This document shows, one piece after another, positions 56,601 through 64,000 of a stretch of DNA of 64,000 bases; within the stretch, counting starts at the first letter, position 1; each line of letters begins with the position of its first letter. The DNA is from Lewinellaceae bacterium. Its GTDB lineage: Bacteria > Bacteroidota > Bacteroidia > Chitinophagales > Saprospiraceae. Made by a program: the position numbers and the translations under genes. Below the pieces are notes generated by a model, which worked only from the letters and a program-made list of their open reading frames with translations, did not search any database and was not told where the DNA came from. The stretch lies in contig JADJWX010000004.1 in NCBI GenBank assembly GCA_016716135.1, forward strand, positions 62,001-126,000. The letters are read 5' to 3'.

Positions 56601-57723
56601 TGTCGGTCACAGTGACGGTGTAACTTCCCGGGCCAACATTTTTCGGCGCCTCGCCTTCCATAGCCGGTTCGGACCAGGCATACGTAAACGGCGGTTTTCC
56701 GCCATTCACCTTGACAAACAGTTGTCCGTCGCGGCCATTGCCGTCACAGCTGATTTGTTTTTCCACCACACAATTAACCACGAGCGAAGTGGATTTATCA
56801 ATCAGGTACAACCCTTTATCGTCTGTGCCGATCCAAACGGCGCCGTCCTGGTCGACTGCCAGGCAGCGCCCGTATTCGCTGGTGTAATACTCCGCTCCGC
56901 TAAAAGTTGTGTACTCGTCGGTTTGCAGGTCGTAGTAACTGATCATGCGCGACATGATCCATAAGTTACCGTTGGCATCGAGGTCAAAATCTTCCGCCTC
57001 GCCTTCCAGGGCTTTTTCCTTAACGGCAATAGCCTCCCAGCGATCGCCGCCGACGACCAGCCAGAATTCGCCATCGGCCAGGACGTAAATGTCGGCTCCG
57101 AACTCCCGAATGCGTTGCACATTATACCCTTCCAAATCGGATTTCCACTTGCCCGGGCTGCCCAGGAGCAGGCCTTCTTCCGAGCCGATCCAATAGCGGC
57201 CCACCCTGTCGTGAAAGATCGTGGTGATGGTGTTGGAGCGCAGGCGGGAGTTTTTGGTGGTAAAGTTTTCCACCAGCGTCAGGCTCGGTTGGGTTTTTAA
57301 TTGATACAGCCCCGACTCCCTGGTCCCCAACCAGAGCCAGTCGTTGCGCTGGTCGTAATAGGCTGCGGTCACTTCCGGCGCTTTTCCCAAAACCATTTGC
57401 AACACATCGTTGCTCCAGCGCGTGTCGGCATTGCCGCCGGCATACATGAACGGGCTCAATTCGCCGGCGCCAAGTTCCAGTGGTGTGGAAAGGTCGCAGG
57501 CCATAACTTTGTAAACGCCGGAACCACTGGCAACCCATTTTGAGTTGTCGGTATCAATGAATATGTTCCGCACAGGCGCAGAGCGATCCACCGCACCGCA
57601 ACGGGTAACCTGGCGGTCTGATTTTTGGGCAAAAAGGCCCGTTGTGAGGAAGACAAACAAGGTGACAAACAGTGGTGTATTTCGGATAAACGAAATTAGC
57701 ATATCGGTGGAGTTGATGTGCAA
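53656..57723 (-). CDS. Propeller-SprB-OmpA surface protein
   Basis: This 1355-residue protein has a signal peptide (TPLFVTLFVFLTTGLFAQ) from either Met 1 or the Met at 57702. Residues about 35-345 form a two-component-type beta-propeller (GRYWIGSEEGLLLG, AVWIGTDDKGLYLI). Twelve SprB-like modules (about 345-1215) follow, alternating between two types: KPPYQYKWDNPA-like with VTDA.GG, and DGKA...WDNGETT...VTDANGCS ending ENILP. The last 110 residues are an OmpA-like domain (IEIGGHTNSTPPDEFCDRLS, GYGKRQPIATNATAEGRRLN, QRVEIKIMAL) that would bind peptidoglycan or anchor in the outer membrane. SprB is the gliding adhesin repeat; this fusion probably anchors a cell-surface adhesin. No sorting domain is seen. 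Confidence 0.85.
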   Translation of the reverse strand: MHINSTDMLISFIRNTPLFVTLFVFLTTGLFAQKSDRQVTRCGAVDRSAPVRNIFIDTDNSKWVASGSGVYKVMACDLSTPLELGAGELSPFMYAGGNADTRWSNDVLQMVLGKAPEVTAAYYDQRNDWLWLGTRESGLYQLKTQPSLTLVENFTTKNSRLRSNTITTIFHDRVGRYWIGSEEGLLLGSPGKWKSDLEGYNVQRIREFGADIYVLADGEFWLVVGGDRWEAIAVKEKALEGEAEDFDLDANGNLWIMSRMISYYDLQTDEYTTFSGAEYYTSEYGRCLAVDQDGAVWIGTDDKGLYLIDKSTSLVVNCVVEKQISCDGNGRDGQLFVKVNGGKPPFTYAWSEPAMEGEAPKNVGPGSYTVTVTDSSGKTKSAKTKLDDVRLNILVEQTKDESAPDARDGVARVVTKGGTPDFKFKWDNGETTNPATQLSGGPHSVTVTDENNCSATASIQIKSKLAALSATLQETTPIPCAGGNTILKATVLGGKEPYQYEWSNPALDGTQPAGVTAGTYTLTVVDAAGGRTVTSITVVQPAALSAVATAQAPASTGGSDGKALAAPRGGTGPYSYAWDNGETTETASQLKPGQRTVTITDANGCSISAKVAITENILPIAADIEETGQINCHGGETSLQVNVSGGKSPFEFAWSDPALTGFQPGGVKAGQYTVTITDAVGGRTTADFTVKQPDALTAVATLETAASTGNNDGKASIKASGGTSPYQYRWDNDETTEIANQLPPGTRSVTVSDVFGCSTTTTLEVTENILPLSARIMETEKITCYGGKTKLNVLVKGGKGPYNFEWSNPALKGQEPANVPAGTYQLVVIDAVGGRASTAFEVKQPEEIKVTATVLLPANAGTTTGNAKIQASGGFQPYLFRWDNEETGEQATRLSPGNHSFTVTDQNACSVTGTVDINERILPLVVTVSETQPVRCNGQTASVEANVQGGKGPYTYTWSIATLPANPVADVPAGQHQISVTDALGKQASAFFLIKEPEAIMHSVTIQAKATVGNADGKVRLQARGGNGAPFQYSWDNGETTDVASQLTAGKHTFTITDSKGCSLVQTVDIQENILPLEVNVEETGDIKCAGQTSGLKVIATGGKPPYQYKWDNPAWKGPEAKNVPAATYAVLVTDAQGATQTAVAIVNAPDPLQVEITRVVGAVTERSEDGKATVKVTGGTAPHSVSWNNGESTVTASKLNLGMHSVTVTDANGCSVTKPVEIKKRILPELNASLLRSGQKIKMEQLSFKADSSSLTPDALPTLDELYDFMEENGEIVIEIGGHTNSTPPDEFCDRLSTARAKTVADYLIEKGIDSRRVAFKGYGKRQPIATNATAEGRRLNQRVEIKIMALKRE
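54000..56760 (-). repeat. Alternating A-B SprB-like repeats, about 455 bp per pair
   Basis: The coding DNA repeats in A-B pairs of about 152 residues. For example, the ENILP-type boundary falls near 55868, 55410, 54959 and 54498, spacings of 458, 451 and 461 bp. Six pairs are present, and copies differ in detail. Confidence 0.75.
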
Positions 57724-58166
57724 TTGTTAAGGGTGTGTGGTAAAAAACCGCAAATTTCGGGCTTCATTTTGAAGGAACCGAACATAAACGGAAATTATAC
57801 GGCAGAATTATGCTGGTTTCCACAAAAGCCGGATGCACAGCACTGAATGCGGGGTTTGCCAATGCGTATAACCTTAAAACCTATTTTATCGTAAGCTTTG
57901 GATAGGATTGATAAATCACTTCTACCTGAAAGGCTGGATTCAATGGTTTTCAGATGACTCACTTCGTTCGACATGGCAATGCACCATTGAGTAGACTTTT
58001 ATCAGGACTTTCCCGTTCAGTTGAAGTTTCGAGCGTAGCGAGAAACCTGTTTAACGGTTTTATTAGTAGCGTTTTTTGTCATGTCGAACGAAGTGAGACA
58101 TCTGAAATATTTAAGGTGAACCTATCCAAAACTCACGTTATTTTATAACAACAAAAATTACATTGT
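57724..58166. other. Intergenic region with mobile-element-like inverted repeat
   Basis: CAGATGACTCACTTCGTTCG... (57951-57975) and its complement CATGTCGAACGAAGTGAGAC... (58080-58104) are 25-bp inverted repeats with one mismatch, 154 bp end to end. Inside is GTTTCGAGCGTAGCGAGAAAC, itself palindromic. Such GTCGAACGAAGTGAGAC strings are common intergenic repeats in Bacteroidota. I see no gene in the 443-bp gap. Confidence 0.65.
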
Positions 58167-58934
58167 ATGAACAACCTTAGCCCGTTGGCCCTTGGGCTGT
58201 TTTTGACGCTAACTATTTCCTGTAAAAAAGAACCAACCCCGGAAACTTCATTTTTCGATTGTACCGGCAAATCGGACCCGCCGGCGGTCATTCTGGATTG
58301 CAGCGGTTTTATCAACGGCTCATTGCTCTTTTGCAAAACGACGCATGTGGGCGATTTCGAACTTGATGAACAAAGCAAACGCTTCATGCCGCAGTATTGC
58401 AAACAACTGAACGATGTGCTGGAATTTCAACATGCGAATGGCGAATCCTTCGTATTCAAAGTACTGGAAAAGACCTACCGGCAACAGCATCTCATTTACA
58501 ATACCGGTGAAACATGTCCGGACGACACATCAAATTATTCCGGAGTCTGTATCGGGAGTGAGGTCCTGCGCCTGACCATGCGTTCGGATACACCGGCACT
58601 TACCCTGACAATTGAACTTGCCACAAAACCGGACGTCCTCGACAAAACGAATGGTAAAGTTGGCGACTACCTTTCCGTCTTCCGGTGGACATCGGCAACT
58701 TCGTACTATGTTGATTTTGAAGCAGTCGCAAGTCAACGGACCTTGCCGTATGCGACCCTGCCGCTGCATGAATTCTATCCGGAGCTTACTTTATTGGGAA
58801 AAACATATAAAAATGTCATCAGCAGGGACATTTCGCTTTTTTCGAATAAACCCTACAAGATTTATGTAAACCAGGAAGTCGGCCTGATCGGTTTCGAGAA
58901 CAAGCCAGGTAACCTTTGGGTGCTGAAAACCTGA
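58167..58934 (+). CDS. Lipoprotein of unknown function
   Basis: The 255-residue product has a lipoprotein signal, SPLALGLFLTLTISCKKEPT, Cys about residue 19, followed by a Pro/Thr-rich linker. The remainder has many beta-strand patterns (ESFVFKVLEKTYRQQHLIYN, ALTLTIELATK, TSYYVDFEAVASQ) and paired Cys (CPDDTSNYSGVC). No family is recognised. It likely sits in the outer membrane. Its stop is 2 bp from that of the convergent 58937 gene. Confidence 0.75.
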   Translation: MNNLSPLALGLFLTLTISCKKEPTPETSFFDCTGKSDPPAVILDCSGFINGSLLFCKTTHVGDFELDEQSKRFMPQYCKQLNDVLEFQHANGESFVFKVLEKTYRQQHLIYNTGETCPDDTSNYSGVCIGSEVLRLTMRSDTPALTLTIELATKPDVLDKTNGKVGDYLSVFRWTSATSYYVDFEAVASQRTLPYATLPLHEFYPELTLLGKTYKNVISRDISLFSNKPYKIYVNQEVGLIGFENKPGNLWVLKT

Positions 58935-58936
58935 CG

Positions 58937-59881
58937 TTAAACCTGCCCGTTCAAAATTTTCCATAAAAATTCCAGTCCCAGCCCGCTGCCCAGAAACCGC
59001 TCCTTCCGGTTGTTGCAGAGTTGTTGCGTCCAATTGGTAAAACCACCGTCAATAATGGGATAACTGCCGCCCGGAGTTTCCAAGATCATCCCGAATTGCA
59101 AGCCCCGGTAATAGCGCTGACTATCTTCGGGAAGTTGTACCGTTTCGAGCGGGGTTTCCGGAAAAATCGATCGCAGCGCCCGGGCCAAAGTGTCCGACAA
59201 ACGCTGATCATCCGGCCGCTGGTTCAGGTTTTTCAATACAATTTTAACCGTCGATTTTGGTAATAGTTCGGACAACAGCCGGTAGTACAGGCCGATATGG
59301 TGCGCGAGATTTTCTTTTTCAAAATAAAAATCGCCGGTGTCGCGGCCGGCGCTGGTCAGGCAAAAAATGCCGAAATGGGGCGTAAAACCGGGTAAGTCGA
59401 ATCGCTGGCTGCGCAAATGCCGGTGGGCGCAGGAAAGGTGCAGGGTGGTTGTCGGAAACCCCGATTGACGGCGTTGCAAACTGCTTTCCAGCGCCATAAC
59501 GTTGGTGGCATCGGCGGTTACTTCCGTGCCGCGGCTGGCCGAAAGCACTTTGTGCTGATGCACCGTGCCTATGGCAGAGCAGGTGCCGAGCGGGCTGACC
59601 GGGGAAAGTTCAAGCGGCATGAAACCGAGCGACTCTGCCAGGTTCAGGCACTGCAATTCCAGCCGCCGAAAACTAAGCGCATCTACTGAAGCGGGTCCGG
59701 CAAACCGGTTTTGGCGGTAGGCAGCGAGCAATTGGGCAGGGCTGATGCGTTCGGTTTGCACCCGGTACACCTCCAAAAGCAGGGAGTTTAGTTCGGAAGC
59801 CGAGAGCCGGTCGGTTAGCGTTGTGAAGAGCTCCGGCACGCCGCTGCGCCGGCACAGGCTGTCGATGAATTTTTGGTCCAT
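58937..59881 (-). CDS. Class II aminoacyl-tRNA synthetase-like protein (HisZ/HisRS-like fold)
   Basis: The 314-residue protein shows motifs reminiscent of the HisRS/HisZ class II core: PVSPLGTCSAIGTVHQHKVL and SASRGTEVTADATNVMALE in place of motifs 1-2, LAHHIGLYYRLLSELLP, and a motif-3-like end GGSYPIIDGGFTNWTQQL then RFLGSGLGLEFLWKIL. It lacks a visible anticodon-binding or dedicated HisZ neighbour, and no other his genes are near. Catalytic activity is uncertain. It may be a stand-alone class II-like protein of unknown role; the assignment is inference from pattern. Confidence 0.4.
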   Translation of the reverse strand: MDQKFIDSLCRRSGVPELFTTLTDRLSASELNSLLLEVYRVQTERISPAQLLAAYRQNRFAGPASVDALSFRRLELQCLNLAESLGFMPLELSPVSPLGTCSAIGTVHQHKVLSASRGTEVTADATNVMALESSLQRRQSGFPTTTLHLSCAHRHLRSQRFDLPGFTPHFGIFCLTSAGRDTGDFYFEKENLAHHIGLYYRLLSELLPKSTVKIVLKNLNQRPDDQRLSDTLARALRSIFPETPLETVQLPEDSQRYYRGLQFGMILETPGGSYPIIDGGFTNWTQQLCNNRKERFLGSGLGLEFLWKILNGQV

Positions 59882-59942
59882 TGCCTTTCTTTTTCAGAAA
59901 AAACGCGGTAGCATTTAATATGATTCCTGACGGTTGTTTTTT

Positions 59943-60070
59943 ACCACAGAGGCATGGAGGACACGGAGAATAAATTTGTATAAAAGAAATTCTCTGCGGT
60001 CTCCATGTCTCGTAAGTTTACCTGGCTAGGCGAGTAAAACCCCGCCGTGGCCTCCATGTCTCCGTAGTGA
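59943..60070. repeat. ACAGAGGCATGGAGGACACGGAG-type palindromic repeats
   Basis: An imperfect hairpin spans 59943-60012: the left arm carries GGCATGGAGGACACGGAG and the right arm CTCTGCGGTCTCCATGTCTC. A third related half, CCTCCATGTCTCCGTAGTGA, lies at 60049-60068. This matches a known kind of dispersed intergenic repeat. It separates two minus-strand genes. Confidence 0.55.
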
Positions 60071-60080
60071 AAAATCCCGA

Positions 60081-60785
60081 TCAAAACAGCAGCTGATACG
60101 CCAGCGTGCCGGCCACGCCGCCGGCCAGTGGCGCCACTACCGGTATCCAGGCATAGCCCCAGTCGGAGCCGCCTTTACCCGGAACAGGCAGCAAGGCATG
60201 GGCGATGCGGGGCCCCAGGTCGCGCGCCGGATTGATGGCATAGCCCGTCGTACCGCCCAGCGAGAGCCCGATGGCAAGTATGAGTATGCCCACTACGAGC
60301 GGGTTCAGGCCTTCGGCAAACCGGTTGGCGCCGATGGCCATCAGGGCAAACAGGAGCACAAATGTTCCGATAAACTCGCTGATCAAATTCCCGGCGGTAT
60401 GGCGCACGGCCGGTGCGGTGCAAAAAACCGCCAGTTTGGCGCCCTGATCTTCCGTGCGGCTCCAGTGCGGCAGGTAGTGCAGGTACACCAGCACAGCGCC
60501 CAGGAAAGCGCCGGTCATTTGCCCGGCTAGGTATTCGGGCACCAGGGCCCAGTCGAAGGCACCGGCGGCGGCCAGGCCAATCGTCACGGCGGGATTGATA
60601 TGCGCGCCGCTGATGCCGCCGACCGTGAAGATGGCGAAGGTAACGGCCAGGGCCCAGGCAATGGCAATGACAAGCCAGCCGGCATTTTCGCTTTTGGTGC
60701 CGCGCAGCACCACACCGGCCACAACGCCGTTGCCCAGTAGAATGAGTATGGCTGTTCCAATAAGTTCGGCAAGGAAGTTATTCAT
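60081..60785 (-). CDS. glpF: Aquaglyceroporin (glycerol facilitator)
   Basis: The 234-residue protein has six membrane helices and two NPA boxes: GISGAHINPAVTIG (Asn at about 64) and GTTGYAINPARDLGPR. The Asp after the second NPAR is the signature of glycerol facilitators rather than water-only aquaporins. It would let glycerol enter for GlpK (52055) and GlpD (36816). Length is short but within the family range. It stands alone, divergent from the CoA-transferase gene. Confidence 0.92.
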   Translation of the reverse strand: MNNFLAELIGTAILILLGNGVVAGVVLRGTKSENAGWLVIAIAWALAVTFAIFTVGGISGAHINPAVTIGLAAAGAFDWALVPEYLAGQMTGAFLGAVLVYLHYLPHWSRTEDQGAKLAVFCTAPAVRHTAGNLISEFIGTFVLLFALMAIGANRFAEGLNPLVVGILILAIGLSLGGTTGYAINPARDLGPRIAHALLPVPGKGGSDWGYAWIPVVAPLAGGVAGTLAYQLLF

Positions 60786-60896
60786 GATACAGGATGGTTG
60801 GTTGGCTGCAAGTTTGGGATTTTTTTTTCAAACTTTGCGGCCCCTTTTATTTGCCCCCGCCGACGCAGCAAGGGGGATACAATAACCAGCCGTTTT

Positions 60897-62183
60897 ATGA
60901 ATCCGAAAATAAATTACGTTTCTGCCGAAGAGGCCCTTTCTGTTATCGAATCCGGCCACCGGGTGTACATCCACGGCAGCGCTTGTACGCCGACCAACCT
61001 GCTGCGCCACCTGGCTGCCCGAAAAGACGAGCTCCGCCAGGTCGAACTGGTGTTTATCAGCCTCTACGGCGATGTTTTTGTGGATGCGGACGACTGTGCC
61101 GACAGTTTCCACATCAATGCCATGTTCGTGTCGGCGCCGGTGCGCAAGGCGGTAAACGTGGGGCATGGCGACTATATCCCGGTTTTTTTGAGTGAGATTC
61201 CGGAGTTGTTCAAACAGGAGATTCTTCCGCTCGATGTGGCGCTGGTACAGGTTTCGCCACCCGACAAGCATGGCTACTGCTCCCTGGGCACCTCGGTTGA
61301 TATTGCGCGCACAGCCGTCAATACCGCCCGCTACGTGATCGCCCAGGTAAATCCGCAGGTACCGCGCACGCATGGCGACAGCCTCATACACGCCACGCGT
61401 TTTCACAAAATGGTGTATATGGACGAGCCGATACACACGGCAAACTTCGGCGAAAAAGTGACGGAAAAAGAACGGCAGATCGGCCGGCATATCGCCGCGT
61501 TGATCGAAGACCGGAGCACGCTGCAAATGGGTATTGGCGCCATTCCGGATGCGGTACTCAGCAGCCTGACCAACCACAAGGACCTGGGGGTGCACACCGA
61601 AATGTTCTCCGACGGCCTGGTGCCGCTGTTTGAAAACGATGTCATCAACAACAAATACAAAGCCATCCACCCGAACAAAACGGTGGCGGGTTTCGCTCTG
61701 GGGTCCAGGGCCCTGTACGATTACGTGGACGACAATCCCGCCTTTGCTTTCCTCGACATCGATTATGTGAACGAACCCGGCGTCATTCGCCGCAATCCCA
61801 AGGTAGTGGCCATCAACAGCGCCATCGAGGTAGACCTGACGGGCCAGGTCTGCGCCGATTCGATCGGCACCTACCAGTACTCCGGGGTAGGCGGGCAGAT
61901 GGATTTTATGCGCGGGGCTGCCCTCAGCGCCGGCGGCAAGCCGATCATTGCACTCACCGCCCGCACGGCCAAAGGCGTGCCGCGTATTGTGCCTTTTCTG
62001 AAACAAGGTGCGGGTGTGGTGACCACCCGGGCGCATGTGCACTATGTGGTGACGGAATACGGCGTTGCTTTTTTATTTGGGAAAAACCTGCGGCAGCGGG
62101 CCAAAGCGCTAATCGACATTGCACATCCGGACGACCGGGAAGGCCTCGAACGGGCTTGTTTCGACCGGTTTCATTTGTTTTAG
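60897..62183 (+). CDS. Acetyl-CoA hydrolase/CoA-transferase
   Basis: The ATG at 60897 (MNPKINYVSAEEALSVIESG) is chosen over an upstream one; 428 residues. Signatures of the class I CoA-transferase/acetyl-CoA hydrolase family are: YIHGSACTPTNLLRHLA, VALVQVSPPDKHGYCSLGTS, LQMGIGAIPDAVLSSL, and GVHTEMFSDGLVPLFE with the likely catalytic Glu. YSGVGGQMDFMRGAALS and VVTEYGVAFLFGKNLRQRA follow. It probably moves CoA between acyl-CoA and acetate or 4-hydroxybutyrate; the substrate is uncertain. It is a single gene on its strand. Confidence 0.88.
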   Translation: MNPKINYVSAEEALSVIESGHRVYIHGSACTPTNLLRHLAARKDELRQVELVFISLYGDVFVDADDCADSFHINAMFVSAPVRKAVNVGHGDYIPVFLSEIPELFKQEILPLDVALVQVSPPDKHGYCSLGTSVDIARTAVNTARYVIAQVNPQVPRTHGDSLIHATRFHKMVYMDEPIHTANFGEKVTEKERQIGRHIAALIEDRSTLQMGIGAIPDAVLSSLTNHKDLGVHTEMFSDGLVPLFENDVINNKYKAIHPNKTVAGFALGSRALYDYVDDNPAFAFLDIDYVNEPGVIRRNPKVVAINSAIEVDLTGQVCADSIGTYQYSGVGGQMDFMRGAALSAGGKPIIALTARTAKGVPRIVPFLKQGAGVVTTRAHVHYVVTEYGVAFLFGKNLRQRAKALIDIAHPDDREGLERACFDRFHLF

Positions 62184-62306
62184 GGGGCGATTGAAGCTGT
62201 TGCCAAAAAACTTGCCTACCGGCCGCTTCCCCACCTTGTCCCTCCCCTACTACTTTCATGGCGCAGCAATTCGAAGTACCTTGCAGGCCAAATCATTGCA
62301 GTAGTT

Positions 62307-63671
62307 ATGGAATTGATACCATCCGTTTTGATCTCCATCGGGATAATTTTTGCCATCCGGAAATATTTGGAAACACCGGAGCGGCTACCGTGGTGGGACC
62401 AGTTTTTGTCCAGGGCGTGGCTCGGAATTATTGCCTTTTTTTTGCTGACACTGATACCGCAGCTCCACTTTCTGGGCAATTGGTTGGGAGCGAGCATTTA
62501 CCTCATCATTCTGGCAACCGTATACCAGTTGCGCGACTACCCGCCGGCCCGCCAATATGCCGTTGCGCTTTTACCTTTTGCCGCAGTTTATGTTTTCAAT
62601 ACACTCCTGAACTGGATCGCTCCGGCTATTTTTGAAACGTACCGGCAGTACCTCGGACCTGCTCAGGCATTTTCAAAATTGTGGCTGATCGGATTCGGCA
62701 TCTACGCGTTTGTCCAAAATAATAAAGAACGCAAACAGCGCCGCAAAGAAGAAGAACAGATCCGGGCTGCAGAAGCCCGGCGGGCCGAACTGGAACACCT
62801 GGTGACTGAACGCACCGCCGAACTGACTTCGCAGAAAGAAACCCTGGAAAAAGCCCTGACCGACCTCAAGGCCGCCCAAACACAGCTGGTTCACTCCGAA
62901 AAAATGGCCTCGCTCGGTGAACTGACGGCCGGTATCGCCCATGAAATCCAAAATCCGCTGAACTTCGTCAACAACTTCTCCCAACTGAGCGCCGAACTGG
63001 CCGCGGAACTCCTCGACGAAATGGGCAAAACCGATCCCGATCAGGAACTGGTGCGCGAGCTCGTGCAGGATCTGGCCCAAAACCAGGAAAAAATCAACCA
63101 CCACGGCAAACGGGCTTCGAACATCGTGACGGCCATGCTGCAGCACGCCCGTACCAGTACCGGAAAAAAGGAGCCCATCGATTTGAACGAACTCGCCGAC
63201 GAATATTTGCGCCTCGCTTATCACGGGTTGCGCGCCAAAGACAAAAGTTTCAATGCTAAAATGGTCACGGAATTTGACCCCGCGATCGGTAAGGTCGAAC
63301 TGGTGCCGCAAGACATGGGGCGGGTGTTGCTGAACCTGATCAACAACGCGTTTTTCGCCGTGAATCAAAAGAAAAACAGCGCGCCCGACGATTACGAGCC
63401 CACGGTAACCGTGAGTACCCGGCTGGCCGGTTCGGCTTCGAAGAAAAACAAGCGCGTCGAAATTCGCATCCGCGACAACGGAACCGGTATTCCTGAAAAC
63501 CTCAAAGCAAAAATATTCCAACCGTTTTTCACCACAAAAGCCACCGGGCAAGGCACGGGGCTGGGCCTTTCGCTCGCCTTTGATATTGTGACGAAAGGGC
63601 ACGGAGGCACCTTTGAAGTGGACAGCACCGAAGGCGAGGGAACCGTTTTTTTGATCACCATTCCGGCCTGA
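62307..63671 (+). CDS. Membrane sensor histidine kinase
   Basis: The 454-residue protein has three or four N-terminal membrane helices (IPSVLISIGIIFAI, LSRAWLGIIAFFLLTLIPQL, YAVALLPFAAVYVFNTLL), then a coiled coil (about 140-200). A HisKA domain (SLGELTAGIAHEIQNPLNFV, phospho-His about 211) and an HATPase_c domain (LLNLINNAFFAVN, RIRDNGTGIPENLKAKIFQP, GQGTGLGLSLAFDIV) follow. There is no separate sensory domain. Its partner is the response regulator that starts 30 bp after its stop. The signal is unknown. Confidence 0.92.
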   Translation: MELIPSVLISIGIIFAIRKYLETPERLPWWDQFLSRAWLGIIAFFLLTLIPQLHFLGNWLGASIYLIILATVYQLRDYPPARQYAVALLPFAAVYVFNTLLNWIAPAIFETYRQYLGPAQAFSKLWLIGFGIYAFVQNNKERKQRRKEEEQIRAAEARRAELEHLVTERTAELTSQKETLEKALTDLKAAQTQLVHSEKMASLGELTAGIAHEIQNPLNFVNNFSQLSAELAAELLDEMGKTDPDQELVRELVQDLAQNQEKINHHGKRASNIVTAMLQHARTSTGKKEPIDLNELADEYLRLAYHGLRAKDKSFNAKMVTEFDPAIGKVELVPQDMGRVLLNLINNAFFAVNQKKNSAPDDYEPTVTVSTRLAGSASKKNKRVEIRIRDNGTGIPENLKAKIFQPFFTTKATGQGTGLGLSLAFDIVTKGHGGTFEVDSTEGEGTVFLITIPA

Positions 63672-63700
63672 AAAACCGGCATACCATAAAATCAGACCGT

Positions 63701-64000
63701 ATGAAAATCCTTGTAGTTGACGACGAGCAAGACATCAAGATCCTGTTTGAACAAAGCTTTCGCCGGGAAATCCGTGCAGGCGCTTTTACGTTTAAGTTCT
63801 GCTTCTCCGGGGAAGAAGCGCTGGCTTTTCTTCAGGAACATCCTTCGGAGGCCGTTCTGATCCTGTCGGATATCAACATGCCCGGTATGAGCGGCCTGGA
63901 ACTGTTGCGCCGGATTCGGGAACAAACACCCGAACCACAACCCCGGATCATGATGATCACCGCCTATGGCAGCGCAGAAAAAGAGGAAGAAGCCATGCGC
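63701..64000 (+). CDS. Response regulator, 3' end outside window
   Basis: The first 100 codons are visible from the ATG at 63701. MKILVVDDEQDIKILFEQSF, the phospho-acceptor Asp in LILSDINMPGMSGLELLRRI, and IMMITAYGSAEKEEEAMR are the classic receiver motifs. The output domain lies outside the window and cannot be seen. It follows the histidine kinase gene by 30 bp and is its cognate partner. Confidence 0.92.
   Translation, partial: MKILVVDDEQDIKILFEQSFRREIRAGAFTFKFCFSGEEALAFLQEHPSEAVLILSDINMPGMSGLELLRRIREQTPEPQPRIMMITAYGSAEKEEEAMR

Noticed and set aside
60828..62042. 404-codon minus-strand frame over the CoA-transferase gene
   Set aside because: The plus-strand gene is a clear family member; the antisense frame has no motifs.

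Overview
The window is a bacterial chromosome segment, most likely from a Bacteroidota of the Saprospiria type (Lewinella/Haliscomenobacter-like). The signs are: SprB-type and PKD repeats, C-terminal sorting domains of the type IX secretion kind, FG-GAP and ASPIC/UnbV-like proteins, a beta-propeller LytS-type histidine kinase paired with a LytTR regulator, promoters of the TTTG-N20-TAnnTTTG kind, weak Shine-Dalgarno signals, and many intergenic palindromes. The genus is inferred. No tRNA, rRNA or CRISPR array was seen.

Layout. 1-10589 (-) is one stop-free frame for a giant secreted adhesin (at least 3529 codons, C-terminus outside the window) built from seven units of about 436 residues. Upstream is a membrane-anchored AraC-type regulator (10945-11601). 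11793-19512 holds FG-GAP/VCBS repeat proteins and a glucosaminidase; three genes here carry four single-base frameshifts, so this stretch either has sequence errors or is decaying. 19618-21111 is an OmpA-like protein plus a helix-hairpin-helix protein. 21193-27833 (-) is a complete RND efflux operon with its TetR repressor and two matching operator sites. 28023-36781 is mixed housekeeping and signalling: a LuxR-type regulator, a PHP/PolX-type enzyme whose polymerase aspartates are gone, a CotH-like secreted protein, a class III nucleotide cyclase, a UbiA-type prenyltransferase, purN, galE and a Uma2-type nuclease.

36816-60785 contains three glycerol genes (glpD, glpK, glpF) spread over 24 kb among unrelated genes: an ECF sigma factor with a secreted product, a LytTR two-component pair, release factor 3, an unrecognised membrane protein with a P-loop-like motif, a secreted beta-propeller protein, a 3-methyladenine DNA glycosylase and a 1355-residue propeller/SprB/OmpA fusion. 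The right end holds an acetyl-CoA hydrolase/CoA-transferase and a histidine kinase with the start of its response regulator.

A recurring theme is non-coding palindromes and short repeats. Hairpins begin at or just after stop codons, two of them sharing AACCTGTCAGGTC arms; a GC-rich palindrome sits in frame inside the UnbV-like gene; and 7-bp tandem arrays lie directly beside polX and the LytS-type kinase gene. Long plus-strand frames antisense to the adhesin, RND pump, prfC and other genes are coding shadows and were left out.
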